Assembly (NCBI RefSeq): GCF_027604915.1
Contig: NZ_JAJAQC010000008.1
Span: 160,444 to 224,443, forward strand
Length of the DNA: 64,000 nt
Source: Streptomonospora mangrovi
GTDB lineage: Bacteria > Actinomycetota > Actinomycetes > Streptosporangiales > Streptosporangiaceae
Reading direction: 5' to 3'
This document shows, in pieces, positions 36,750 through 45,393 of this stretch (within the stretch, counting starts at the first letter, position 1; each line of letters starts with the position of its first letter). The notes beneath the pieces are model-generated. The model had not been told where the DNA came from and ran no database searches. It saw only the letters and a program-made list of their open reading frames with translations. Made by a program: the position numbers and the translations under genes.

Positions 36750-36868
36750 GGGGGGCCCCCCCCCCCCCCCCGGGGGGGGGGGGGCCCCCGCCCCCCCCCC
36801 CCCGGGGGGGGGCCGCCCGCCGCGCGCCCCGCCCCCGCGGGGTGGGGGGGGGGCGGGCCGCGCGCGCC
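36750..36868. repeat. Abnormal poly-C/poly-G low-complexity block
   Basis: The tract contains C16 (36756-36771), G13 (36772-36784), C13 (36791-36803), G9 (36804-36812) and further G and C runs up to about 36853. It lies between the tetR start and the GH16 stop, where a terminator hairpin would be expected. Such stacked homopolymers are far outside the rest of the window and may be an assembly or base-calling artefact. Confidence 0.85.
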
Positions 36869-37795
36869 TCAGGCGAGGTCGTAGACCCGCACGTAGTCGA
36901 TCTTCATCTCCTGGGGGAACCGCGTGCTCGCGTCGGGCGCGCCGGGCCACTGGCCGCCCACGGCCACGTTGAGGATCAGGAAGAACGGGTGGTCGTACAC
37001 CCACGGGTTGCCGCGGGTGTCGGCGGGGGTGAACGTCTGGTAGGCCACCCCGTCGACGAACCAGGTGATGGCGTCGGGGCGCCACTCCACGGCGAAGGTG
37101 TGGAAGGTGTCGGTGAACGCCCAGCCCTGGGGGTGGTGGTAGGAGCCGGTCACCGCGCCGCCGCCGGAGTAGCCGGGGCCGTGCAGGGACCCGTGGACCG
37201 TGGCGGGCTCGTGGCCGACGTTCTCCATGATGTCGATTTCGCCGCTGTTGGGCCAGCCGACCTGGCCGAGGTCGTCGCCCAGCATCCAGAACGCCGGCCA
37301 GATGCCCTGACCGGTGGGGATCTTGATGCGGGCCTCGAACCGGCCGTAGGCGTGGGTGAACTTCCCGGAGGTGTTCATCCGGCCCGAGGTGTACTGGCAG
37401 GGGCCGTAGTGGCACTGGTACCCGGCGGGGTTGCCCTGCCGGGCGGTGATCACCATGTTGCCGGCGCCGTCGTGGGCGAGGTTGTCGCGGGAGTCGGCGT
37501 AGTACTGGAGTTCCTGGTTGCCGCCGCCGTCGCCGTTGACCTCCACGGTCCACTTGGCGGGGTCGGGGGCGGTGCCGGCGGGGGCGTTGAACTCGTCGGC
37601 CCACACCAGGGCGGCGGAGTCGGCGTCGAACGCCGCCGGCTGGGCGGCGGGGGCGGCGGCCGCTCCGGCGGGGGCGCCGAGGGCCACCAGGCCGGCGGCG
37701 GCGGTGACCGCCGCGCAGGCCAGGGCGGTGGCGCGCAGTCCGCGCCGCCGGCGGCGGGGGAGGGGGCGGGGGGTCGCGGGGGTCGCTGTGCTCAT
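36869..37795 (-). CDS. Secreted glycoside hydrolase family 16 (beta-1,3-glucanase/laminarinase type)
   Basis: A 308-residue exported enzyme that hydrolyses beta-1,3 or mixed-linkage glucans. A signal peptide with an RRRRRGL n-region ends near AAAAPA. The catalytic motif GEIDIMENVG places the nucleophile at Glu186, Asp188 and the acid/base at Glu191. IWPAFWMLG and MKIDYVRVYDLA at the C-terminus are typical. No carbohydrate-binding module is attached. The ATG at 37795 is chosen because the signal peptide starts there. Confidence 0.93.
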   Translation of the reverse strand: MSTATPATPRPLPRRRRRGLRATALACAAVTAAAGLVALGAPAGAAAAPAAQPAAFDADSAALVWADEFNAPAGTAPDPAKWTVEVNGDGGGNQELQYYADSRDNLAHDGAGNMVITARQGNPAGYQCHYGPCQYTSGRMNTSGKFTHAYGRFEARIKIPTGQGIWPAFWMLGDDLGQVGWPNSGEIDIMENVGHEPATVHGSLHGPGYSGGGAVTGSYHHPQGWAFTDTFHTFAVEWRPDAITWFVDGVAYQTFTPADTRGNPWVYDHPFFLILNVAVGGQWPGAPDASTRFPQEMKIDYVRVYDLA

Positions 37796-38195
37796 GAGGA
37801 CCGTTCCGGGCGCCGGTTGCCCCGCATGCGGTCGGGGGCCGCAGCGGGGGTGACACGGGACAGCCGGCACCCTGCTGGACGGGTGCGGACCCGGCCCGAG
37901 CCGAGGCGGCGCCAGGTGGGGCGAACCGCTGGAGGCGCGGACCCGGTGTGCACGATGACGGATCTGCTGGTGCTTCGTCACCCTTGGTAATGGGAAGCAA
38001 CCTTACTTATTTGCAGAGAAGATCCGCAAGGGGTGTTTCCGGTTTTCCGCGCCCCGCTCTCCTGCCTCCCGCGCCGGCGGCACGCCGGTCGCCCCTCTGC
38101 CGCGAAAACCCGTTGCGGCCGCTGCGGGGGTTGGCGAGGGTGGGCGGCGTCCGACGGCCGTGGAGCGGGGGCCGGGCGCCCCAGGAGGAGGGTCA
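37796..38195. other. Intergenic control region between divergent GH16 and PhyH genes
   Basis: Four hundred bases without a gene. A patch around 37976-38036 is clearly richer in A/T and probably holds the GH16 promoter. I find no palindrome strong enough to call an operator. Confidence 0.5.
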
Positions 38196-38957
38196 GTGCT
38201 GACCGAGCGCGAGATCGCGTCGTTTGTCGAGGACGGGTTCGTCGCGGTGCGCGGGGCCTTCCCCCGCGACCTGGCCGAACGCGGCCGGGCCGAGCTGTGG
38301 GCCGACCTCGGGTGCGACCCCGACGACCCCGCCACCTGGACCCGGCCCGTGGTGCGGCTGGGCGGCTACCACAGCGCCCCGTTCGTGGCGGCCGCGAACA
38401 CGCCCGCGCTGCACGCCGCCTACGACCGGTTGGCGGGCGCGGGGCGCTGGCGCGCGCCGCTGGGGCTGGGCACGTTCCCGGTGCGCTTCCCCAGCGAGGA
38501 GCCGCCCGGCGACGACGGCTGGCACCTGGACGCCTCGTTCAGCGGCGCCCAGGGGGAGTACCGCGTCAACCTGCGCTCGCGCGGGCGGGCGCTGCTGATG
38601 CTGTTCCTCTTCTCCGACACCGGCCCCGACGACGCGCCCACCCGGATCCGGGTCGGCTCCCACCGCGACGTCCCCCCGCTGCTGGCCGACGCCGGCGAGG
38701 AGGGCCGCGAGTGGTTCGAGCTGTGCGGGGAGGCGGCCGCGGCCGGCGAGGGGCGGCCGGAGGCGCTCGCCACCGGAGAGGCCGGCGACGTCTTCCTGTG
38801 CCACCCGTTCCTGGTGCACGCCGCGCAGCCGCACCGGGGCAGCGCGCCCCGGTTCCTGGCCCAGCCGCCGCTGCTGCCCGTCGGCGAACTCGACCTCGAC
38901 GCGGCCGAGCCCACGCCCGTGGAGCGGGCGGTGGTCCAGGCGCTGGCCGGGCGCTGA
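38196..38957 (+). CDS. Phytanoyl-CoA dioxygenase-family Fe(II)/2-oxoglutarate oxygenase
   Basis: A 253-residue non-heme iron oxygenase. The metal triad is likely His110 and Asp112 (GWHLDASF) with distal His208 (FLVHAAQPHRG), and Arg214 is placed to bind 2-oxoglutarate. The GTG start is supported by AGGAGGAGG upstream. The family hydroxylates many small molecules, so the substrate is unknown. It stands alone between the glucanase and a convergent DUF6010 gene. Confidence 0.85.
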   Translation: MLTEREIASFVEDGFVAVRGAFPRDLAERGRAELWADLGCDPDDPATWTRPVVRLGGYHSAPFVAAANTPALHAAYDRLAGAGRWRAPLGLGTFPVRFPSEEPPGDDGWHLDASFSGAQGEYRVNLRSRGRALLMLFLFSDTGPDDAPTRIRVGSHRDVPPLLADAGEEGREWFELCGEAAAAGEGRPEALATGEAGDVFLCHPFLVHAAQPHRGSAPRFLAQPPLLPVGELDLDAAEPTPVERAVVQALAGR

Positions 38958-38993
38958 GGCGGGCGGCCGTGGAAGACCGCCGGGCGGGGCGGG

Positions 38994-39530
38994 CTACCCG
39001 GCGGCGCCGGCGGGGCGCCCGGTCCCGGGGGCGGCCCCGGCCTGCGGCGCCGCCGCGCCGGCCGTGTCATCCGCGTCGACAGTGTCGACCGTGCCATCTG
39101 CGCCGGCCGCGTTCGCCGTGCCGCCCCGGCGCAGCCGCGCCGCCGCCGAGCGGGCGAGGTCGGCCACCGAGGGGCCGCCGGCCAGGCACCACAGGGCGAT
39201 GACCGGGTCGCAGATCGCGCAGCCCAGCGAGGAGTGCTCCGCAAACGGCAGGATCGGGTTGCCGTAGAGGTGGTGCAGCGCGTCCCACACCGTGTGCAGC
39301 AGCCAGGCGACCCCGATCCACGCCCAGGAGTCCAGGCCCCGGTAGGCGCAGTAGGTCGCCACGGCCGTGAAGACCAACTCCAGGGGGCCGAAGCCCCCGC
39401 CGCTCAGGTAGGCGGCCCCGGCGCCGGCGACGAACACCGCGTTGAAGCGCCGCCGGTGCGGCTCGGCGATGAGGGAGTTGAGGGCGGCGTAGGCCAGCCC
39501 GATCAGGATCGGGGCGACGACGGTCAGCAT
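38994..39530 (-). CDS. DUF6010-family membrane protein
   Basis: A 178-residue protein with about four membrane segments in the first 120 residues (MLTVVAPILIGLAYAALNSL onward). The conserved HTVWDALHHLYGNPILPF and SSLGCAICDPVIALWCL segments follow. The C-terminal 50 residues are an Ala/Gly/Asp-rich tail. The function is unknown. Confidence 0.8.
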   Translation of the reverse strand: MLTVVAPILIGLAYAALNSLIAEPHRRRFNAVFVAGAGAAYLSGGGFGPLELVFTAVATYCAYRGLDSWAWIGVAWLLHTVWDALHHLYGNPILPFAEHSSLGCAICDPVIALWCLAGGPSVADLARSAAARLRRGGTANAAGADGTVDTVDADDTAGAAAPQAGAAPGTGRPAGAAG

Positions 39531-40083
39531 GGCGGGTTCCGGTCTCCTTCGGCGGTGGCGGGGCGCGCTCGCGCCCCCGTGCGCTCACGACCGTAGGAGC
39601 GCGGCCCGCCACCAGGGGAGTGGCCGGACTGCCAGATGCCGACGGATTCGCGCCAGGCGCCTCAGCCGCGCCCGGGGATACCGGCCGGACCCGCGAAGGA
39701 CCCGCCCGGGGCGGCGGGTGCGCGTACCCGCCGTGTCCGCTCGCGCCGGCCGGCCTCGCGGACGACGTTCCGGACGTGGTGCCGCCGCCCGGTCGCGTAG
39801 GTCTCGACACCGCGCCGGCCTCCGTTCTCGCGGGGGTTTCGGTACCGCCCCGCTCCCGTTTCACCGACGGTTTCGGAGATGCCGCGCCCGCCCGTTTCGG
39901 TCTGTGCCAAACGCGCCGAGCGGGGTAGGGGGCGGGGCACCACCGCAACCCCGCAGGTGGGGGCGCGCGGCGCGCGGAGAGTCCGCTAACGTGTCCGATC
40001 GCGCCGCATCCGTGTGGCGGCGCGGCTAATCGGCCGTTTTCGGCTGCCGACCGTCTCCGGGCGCAGAAAGGCAGGAGCTTCAG
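39531..40083. other. 553-nt intergenic region with phased GTTTCGG repeats
   Basis: GTTTCGG occurs at 39836, 39870 and 39894 and GTTTCAC at 39858, spaced by 22, 12 and 24 bases, close to multiples of a helical turn. A TAACGT hexamer (39987-39992) may be the -10 of the transporter downstream. AGGAG 6 nt before 40084 is its ribosome binding site. I see no gene and no riboswitch I can recognise. Confidence 0.45.
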
Positions 40084-41646
40084 ATGGCACAAGAGCACCG
40101 CGAGCAGTGGGGGTCCCGTACGGGCTTCCTGCTCGCGGCGATCGGATCCGCTGTGGGGTTGGGCAACATCTGGCGGTTCCCCTACATCGCCTATGAGAAC
40201 GGCGGCGGCGCGTTCCTGGTTCCCTACCTCGTGGCGCTGCTGACCGCCGGCATCCCGCTGCTGATCATGGAATACACGATCGGGCACCGCTTCCGCGGCT
40301 CGGCGCCGGCGTCGTTCCGCCGGCTGTCGCGGCCCACCGAGGCGCTGGGCTGGTGGCAGGTCGCCATCTCGTTCGTGATCGCGGTGTACTACGGGGCCAT
40401 CGTGGCGTGGGGCCTGTGCTACGCCTGGTTCTCCCTCAGGCAGACCTGGGGCGATGACCCCGAGGCGTTCCTCTACGAGGACTTCCTCCAGGTGGCCGCC
40501 GCCCCCGGTGGCATCACCAACTACGTCCCCGGCGTGCTGTGGCCGCTGGTGGGCGTGTGGGTCCTCGTCCTGATCGTCATGGTCCTGGGCGTGCGGCGCG
40601 GCATCGAGTGGGCCAACCGCATCTTCATCCCGCTGCTTGCCGTGCTGTTCACGATCCTGGTGGTGCAGGCGCTGTTCCTCGAAGGCGCGGCGGTGGGCCT
40701 GGACGCGCTGTTCGCGCCCGACTGGTCGGCCATCACCGACGGCAGCGTGTGGGTCGCGGCCTACGGCCAGATCTTCTTCTCGCTGTCGATCGGGTTCGGC
40801 ATCATGATCACCTACGCGTCCTACCTGCGCCGCCGCTCCGACCTCACCGGGTCGGCGATGGTGGCCGGGTTCGCCAACAGCTCCTTTGAGATCCTGGCCG
40901 GCATCGGCGTGTTCGCCACCCTCGGCTTCATGGCGGTGGCCAGCGGGATCCCGGTGGACGAGGTCGCCACCAGCGGCATCGGCCTGGCGTTCGTCGCCTT
41001 CCCGCAGATCATCTCCAGCCTGCCCTTCGGCGCGGGGCTGTTCGGCGTGCTGTTCTTCGTCTCGCTGGTGATCGCCGGCCTGACCTCGCTGATCAGCATC
41101 GTCCAGGTCGTGGTCTCGGCGGTCCAGGACCGCTTGGGCATGCGCCGCGTGCCCGCCGCGCTGCTGGTGGGCGGGGTGATCGCCGCCGTGTCGATCGCGC
41201 TGTTCCCCACCGACCAGGGGATCTACCTCCTCGACGCCGCCGACCACTTCATCAACCAGTACGGCATCGTGCTGGCGGGCCTGGCGTCGGTCATCGTCGT
41301 GGCCTGGGTGGTGCGGCGCCTGCCCATGCTGGAGGCGCACGCCGCCAAGACCTCGGTGGTCGCGCTCACCTGGTGGTGGCGCATCACCCTGAGCGTGATC
41401 ACGCCGGTCGTCCTCGGCTTCATGATGTACGACAGCCTGCGCGCGGAGCTGGCGCAGAACTACGAGGACTACCCGACGTGGTTCCTGCTCACGGCGGGAT
41501 GGGGCGTGGCCGGCGCCGCCCTGGTGCTGGGCATCCTGATCTCGCTGATCCCGTGGAAGAACCTGCCGAGTGAGGCGGCCGACGCAGACGGGGACGGCCC
41601 CGGGGCCGGGACCGCCGCCGCCGGCGAAACCGAGAGGGGGCGCTGA
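40084..41646 (+). CDS. Sodium-dependent amino-acid transporter, NSS/SNF family (MetP-like)
   Basis: A 520-residue Na+ symporter with 11-12 membrane segments. The first helix has the family motif GSAVGLGNIWRFPYIAYENGGGAF, split as GSAVGLGNIWRFPY and IAYENGGGAF, which forms the substrate and Na+ site. The stop codon overlaps the ATG of a tiny partner gene, as in the MetPS methionine/alanine uptake system. The amino acid carried cannot be fixed from sequence. Confidence 0.93.
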   Translation: MAQEHREQWGSRTGFLLAAIGSAVGLGNIWRFPYIAYENGGGAFLVPYLVALLTAGIPLLIMEYTIGHRFRGSAPASFRRLSRPTEALGWWQVAISFVIAVYYGAIVAWGLCYAWFSLRQTWGDDPEAFLYEDFLQVAAAPGGITNYVPGVLWPLVGVWVLVLIVMVLGVRRGIEWANRIFIPLLAVLFTILVVQALFLEGAAVGLDALFAPDWSAITDGSVWVAAYGQIFFSLSIGFGIMITYASYLRRRSDLTGSAMVAGFANSSFEILAGIGVFATLGFMAVASGIPVDEVATSGIGLAFVAFPQIISSLPFGAGLFGVLFFVSLVIAGLTSLISIVQVVVSAVQDRLGMRRVPAALLVGGVIAAVSIALFPTDQGIYLLDAADHFINQYGIVLAGLASVIVVAWVVRRLPMLEAHAAKTSVVALTWWWRITLSVITPVVLGFMMYDSLRAELAQNYEDYPTWFLLTAGWGVAGAALVLGILISLIPWKNLPSEAADADGDGPGAGTAAAGETERGR

Positions 41647-41759
41647 TGTCCGTCGGAGCCATCGTGATGATGGTCCTCGCCATCGTGATCGTCTGGGGCG
41701 GTCTGATCGCGGCGATCATCCACCTCTCCCGCCACCCCGACCCCGGGCCCGACGCCTGA
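41646..41759 (+). CDS. MetS-like small subunit of the NSS transporter (37 residues)
   Basis: A 37-residue single-helix membrane protein: MSVGAIVMMVLAIVIVWGG, then LIAAIIHLSRHPDPGPDA. The length, the single helix and the W-G-G motif are those of the methionine/alanine importer small subunit. Its ATG shares one base with the transporter stop (TGATG). It is easily missed because of its size. In Corynebacterium MetS is required for MetP activity, so this gene should be part of the transporter. Confidence 0.85.
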   Translation: MSVGAIVMMVLAIVIVWGGLIAAIIHLSRHPDPGPDA

Positions 41760-41795
41760 CGGGCTGAGGGGAAAGGGCGGCACCGAGGCGCCACA

Positions 41796-41833
41796 CGGGG
41801 GCGTTCGGACTCTCGCGGGTCCGAACGCCCCCG
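41796..41833 (+). terminator. Terminator of the NSS transporter operon
   Basis: A 14-bp stem (41796-41809 with 41820-41833), extended to 15 by the next C-G pair, closes a loop of about 8 nt. A short TTT follows. Confidence 0.8.
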
Positions 41834-41982
41834 CGCGTTTCCCGCACCGCACCGGGGCGGCCCCGTCGCCCGGTCGGCACGGGCCGCGACTGGGACGCGC
41901 TGTGCCAGAATTGACCCGCCGTCCCGCGGCCCGCGCGCCGGCCCCGACCGCAGCCCGCCCCCGTCACCGAGGACCAGCCCCC

Positions 41983-42681
41983 ATGAGCGACCCCTACAGC
42001 CCCCAGCCCTACGGCCCGCCCTACACCGGCCCCGCCCCCGCGCCGCACGCGGGGTACCCGGCGCCGCCGGCGTACGGCGCGCCGGCGCCGGGGGGCTACG
42101 CGGCGCCCCTCCCCGGCGACTACGGCGCGCCGGGCCCGGTGCCGCCGCCGCTGCCGGAGCCCGGCCCGGTGTGGCCGCCGCCGGCGAGCTGGATCGCGCG
42201 GGTGGGCGCCTACGTCATCGACACCCTGATCGCGCTGCCGATCTTTTTGGTCTGCTTCTACGGCGGACTGGGCCTGATCGTCTACATCCTCGAAGGCCAG
42301 AACCTGCCCGAGGAGCAGGAGGCGGCGATCGGGATCCCCACCACGCTTTTCTGCGGCGCGGTGGGCGCCTTCCTTGCGTTCAGCTACTTCTGGCTGCCCC
42401 ACGCCCGCAGCGGGCGCACGCTGGGCAAGCGGCTGTTCGGGATCAAGGTCGTCTCGATGAAGACGGGCGAGCCGCCGTCGCTGGGGTTGTCCGCCGGGCG
42501 CCAGTTGGTGCACGTCGTCCTGGGCTCGGTCACCTGCCTGGGCTGGCTGATCGACGTGCTGTGGCCGCTGTGGGACCAGCCCTACCAGCAGGCGCTGCAC
42601 GACAAGGCGGTCGCCACCCGGGTGATCACCGTGCGCGGCGCGGGCGCGGCTCCGCCGCCGGGGCGCCCCGGCGGCTACTGA
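41983..42681 (+). CDS. RDD-family membrane protein with Pro/Gly/Tyr-rich N-terminus
   Basis: A 232-residue protein. The first 65 residues are disordered and rich in Pro, Gly, Ala and Tyr (PYSPQPYGPPY). An RDD domain follows, with three to four membrane segments and the motifs ARVGAYVIDTLIALP and GRTLGKRLFGIKVVS. The function is unknown; such proteins are common in actinobacteria. GAGGA lies about 10 nt before the ATG. Confidence 0.85.
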   Translation: MSDPYSPQPYGPPYTGPAPAPHAGYPAPPAYGAPAPGGYAAPLPGDYGAPGPVPPPLPEPGPVWPPPASWIARVGAYVIDTLIALPIFLVCFYGGLGLIVYILEGQNLPEEQEAAIGIPTTLFCGAVGAFLAFSYFWLPHARSGRTLGKRLFGIKVVSMKTGEPPSLGLSAGRQLVHVVLGSVTCLGWLIDVLWPLWDQPYQQALHDKAVATRVITVRGAGAAPPPGRPGGY

Positions 42682-42818
42682 TCCCCGCCCCCCGACCCCG
42701 GGCGGACGCCGCGGCACGGCCCGTGGCGCCTGCCGGAGCGGGCCGGTAAGATCGCCGGGCACCACCGGCACCGGCGCCGGAGCCCGGGCGCGGCCGGTCG
42801 AGCGGAAGGGCTCTCACC

Positions 42819-44195
42819 ATGGCCGACGGCACGGACAAGGCGGCGCACGACGCCCGCTCCCTGGCGGTGTTCGCCCAGGCGTACCTGGAGGCGTTCACCC
42901 AGGTCTACACGGACGCATTCGCTCGCCGCGACGGCAAGAGCCCGCCCTTCGCCGAGCTGGACACCCGCGCGATCCTCACCGAGGCCCACCGGCACTGGAG
43001 CGGCTCACGCCGGTCGGTGGCCCACGGCCCCGAAGCCGGGACCGAGACCCGGCTCAAGAAGGGGCTGCGCACCCACGACATCCTGGTGCCCGCCGACCTC
43101 GCCGCGCTCGCGGCCGAGGTCGCCAAGCGCAACCCGCTGGCCGCCGCGGCGGTGGAGGCGGAGCGGCTGGCCCGCTACGACCCCCTGAGCCGCGACCACC
43201 TGGCGGAGCGCGGGCGCATCTCCCGGCGTATCGGATCGCTGCTGGAGGAGGCCGGCCACCTGGGCGGCGCCGCCCTCAAGTACCGGGCGGCCCAGCAGTT
43301 CCTGACCGACGCCGGGCTGGACACCGAGGCCGCCGAGGCGCGCACCTCCGGGCTGCGGGTGCTCCACGGCGTGGTCGCCGGGCTGAAGGAGGTCCGGTCC
43401 GCCGTCCCGGCCGCCCAACGGGACAACCCCGACGCCTTCGACGACCTCGTCGGCTCCCGCCTGCGGACCACCCCCGGCACGGGCGGCTGGGACACCGAGA
43501 TGACGGCGGCGCGCACCGAGATCCACGCCATGACGGCCCAGGCGCACGGGCCGCGCCACGTCGAGACCGTTGAGGCGGCCCGGGAACTGGTCGAGCACCT
43601 GAAGGAGTCCGGCGACCACCACACGGCGTGGACCTTCGGCAAGGCGGCCTTGCACCGGTCGGAGGCCGCCGGACCCGTCGAAGGCGAACGGTCCATCCGC
43701 CGCGCGGGCCGGCGGGCGCTCGTCCTGTACCGGTCGCTTGTCGACACGGTGCTCGCCCAGGTCAACGAGCGGATCTCCGCGGAGGACGCCCGGAGCGACC
43801 CCCGCACCCGCGCGGCGAGGGCGGCCCTGGACGCGCTGCCGCACGGGTTGGGCGCCCACGTCGAGACCGCTCTGGAGCGGGCGCGGGCCAACGCCGACCG
43901 CGCCTCGGGCGAGCATGTCGTCAGCCGGGCCGTCGCCGACGCCGTGCGGGACCACCGGAACCGCTTCGAGTCGGCGCACGACGCCCTCAAGAACGCGGTC
44001 CAGCGCGCGCGAATCTCCGACACGGCCAACCCGGACGAAGGCGGTTACCTGGGCGGACACCGCCCGATCACCCCTCCGCGCGGTATCCTCAAGGCTGTCG
44101 CCAAGGCAGGCACCACGGTGGCCGCCGGCCTCTCCCCAGGCCGCCGAACCCCGCCCCCGTCCCTGCCCGGTCCCCGGGCCGCACGCGGGGCCTGA
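42819..44195 (+). CDS. Helical protein of unknown function (458 residues)
   Basis: I do not recognise this protein. It is almost entirely helical and charged, without signal peptide or membrane segments. Residues about 130-200 (RGRISRRIGSLLEEAGHLGG, then AALKYRAAQQFLTDAGLDTE) have a TPR-like feel. The last 40 residues are basic and Pro-rich. Codon use matches the neighbours, so it is a real gene. It is followed by a DUF4352-like remnant and, convergently, another unknown protein. Confidence 0.65.
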   Translation: MADGTDKAAHDARSLAVFAQAYLEAFTQVYTDAFARRDGKSPPFAELDTRAILTEAHRHWSGSRRSVAHGPEAGTETRLKKGLRTHDILVPADLAALAAEVAKRNPLAAAAVEAERLARYDPLSRDHLAERGRISRRIGSLLEEAGHLGGAALKYRAAQQFLTDAGLDTEAAEARTSGLRVLHGVVAGLKEVRSAVPAAQRDNPDAFDDLVGSRLRTTPGTGGWDTEMTAARTEIHAMTAQAHGPRHVETVEAARELVEHLKESGDHHTAWTFGKAALHRSEAAGPVEGERSIRRAGRRALVLYRSLVDTVLAQVNERISAEDARSDPRTRAARAALDALPHGLGAHVETALERARANADRASGEHVVSRAVADAVRDHRNRFESAHDALKNAVQRARISDTANPDEGGYLGGHRPITPPRGILKAVAKAGTTVAAGLSPGRRTPPPSLPGPRAARGA

Positions 44196-44307
44196 GTACT
44201 CCGCCGTGGATCGTGTGGGTTCTTTACGCTTTGGAGAAGCGCGGTTTCCCGCATGTGTGGAACACCGGGCGCACGATGAAAGAAGACGTACAACCTCCTC
44301 GTAATAA

Positions 44308-44553
44308 TCGGAGGATCGGTCATGTACGGACATCGGGGACCAAGCCGCCACGTTCGACTCCACCAACGTGACACTGGTGGATGGGAAGGGCCGGGAGCAC
44401 TCCAGCCACGAACTCATCGATTCGCAGTTCTTCCCGGAGCAGATCAACCCCGGCAGTGAGGCGTTCGATGTGCCCGAAGGGACCGAGGCCAAGACCATCG
44501 TGGTGCAGGACCACCTGTCCACGGATGAGCCCGCGAGGTTCACCGCGGAGTGA
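44308..44553 (+). pseudogene. Remnant of a DUF4352-like lipoprotein domain
   Basis: One frame reads DQAATFDSTNVTLVDGKGRE, then FPEQINPGSEAFDVPEGTEAKTIV, the typical end of the DUF4352/telokin-like fold (NPG...FDVPEG). The N-terminal half and signal peptide are missing. GGAGG and an ATG at 44322 precede it but in a different frame, which stops after about 45 codons. I read this as a decayed or frameshifted gene. A short live gene starting at the GTG at 44368 is the alternative. Confidence 0.5.
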
Positions 44554-44613
44554 TCGCGACTCGGGCGGGGCCTTCGGCAGGTGCCGCGCCGATCACCGCG
44601 GCCTCCGCGCCCG

Positions 44614-45336
44614 TCAGCGCCCCCGGGTGCGGCGCTCGTAGTTGCGGTGGGTGAAGAAGGGGGTGTGGACGCGGCCGGGGGCCTCGCCGGTGGCGGCGAT
44701 GTACCCGGTGATCGTGGGCGCGGGCTGTTCGGCCTGGCGGACGTCGCGCCGCAGGGAGTGCAGCGCGGCGCGCAGCCGGTGGCCGCCGTCCCTGAGGCGC
44801 ACCTGGGTGAGCTTTGCCCGCACCGCCTTCAGGTCCTGTTGCACGCCCTCCCAGCGGCCGTCGGTGGCGACCCGCTCGGCCACCGCCGCCAACGCCTGCT
44901 CGGCCGCCTCCCAGCGGCCGTTGCCGCGCTGCGCCTTGGTCAGCTCCCAGCACGACTGCCAGCCCTGCGACACCGCCTCGGCGATCTCGTTGTCCAGCGC
45001 CGGCCGCTCCATCGCGTCCCGCCAGTCGATCAGCCGCAGGGCGGCCGCCACCTGCTCGGCGGTGGCCTGGAGCAGGAGGTGCTCGGCGCGGCCGTGGTCC
45101 TTGGCACGCAGCGCCCGGACGCCGTCCCGGTAGAGGGCGTCGGGCAGCAGGCGGTTGGCCCCCAACGCGGCCATCCGGGCGACGCCCTCGCGCCGCGCGA
45201 CCAGGTGCTCGCCCAGGGCCGCGGTGAGCGGGGGCAGGCGCTCCTGGAGCAGCGCCAGGTTGGCGGGGGTGAGGTCGCCCGCGAGCGGGGTCAGCTCCAC
45301 CAGTTCCCGGTGGAGGTCGTCCAGCGATGCCGCCAC
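44614..45336 (-). CDS. Protein of unknown function (240 residues)
   Basis: A soluble, helical protein I cannot assign. It has no membrane segment or signal peptide. The middle (QGWQSCWELTKAQRGNGRWE) and the C-terminal stretch TGYIAATGEAPGRVHTPFFT look like conserved patches. The GTG start has GAGGA upstream. It lies downstream of the P450 pair on the same strand after a 57-nt gap, so it may belong to the same transcript. Confidence 0.65.
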   Translation of the reverse strand: MAASLDDLHRELVELTPLAGDLTPANLALLQERLPPLTAALGEHLVARREGVARMAALGANRLLPDALYRDGVRALRAKDHGRAEHLLLQATAEQVAAALRLIDWRDAMERPALDNEIAEAVSQGWQSCWELTKAQRGNGRWEAAEQALAAVAERVATDGRWEGVQQDLKAVRAKLTQVRLRDGGHRLRAALHSLRRDVRQAEQPAPTITGYIAATGEAPGRVHTPFFTHRNYERRTRGR

Positions 45337-45393
45337 GGCGCCGTCCTCGTGTCGCGTTTCAGGGTGCGGCCTCCGATTATGGCGCCCCCGCCC

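Noticed and set aside
38042..38116. GGTTTTCCGCG and CGCGAAAACC as an operator pair
   Set aside because: The arms match imperfectly and are about 60 bases apart; no more than expected by chance in this region.
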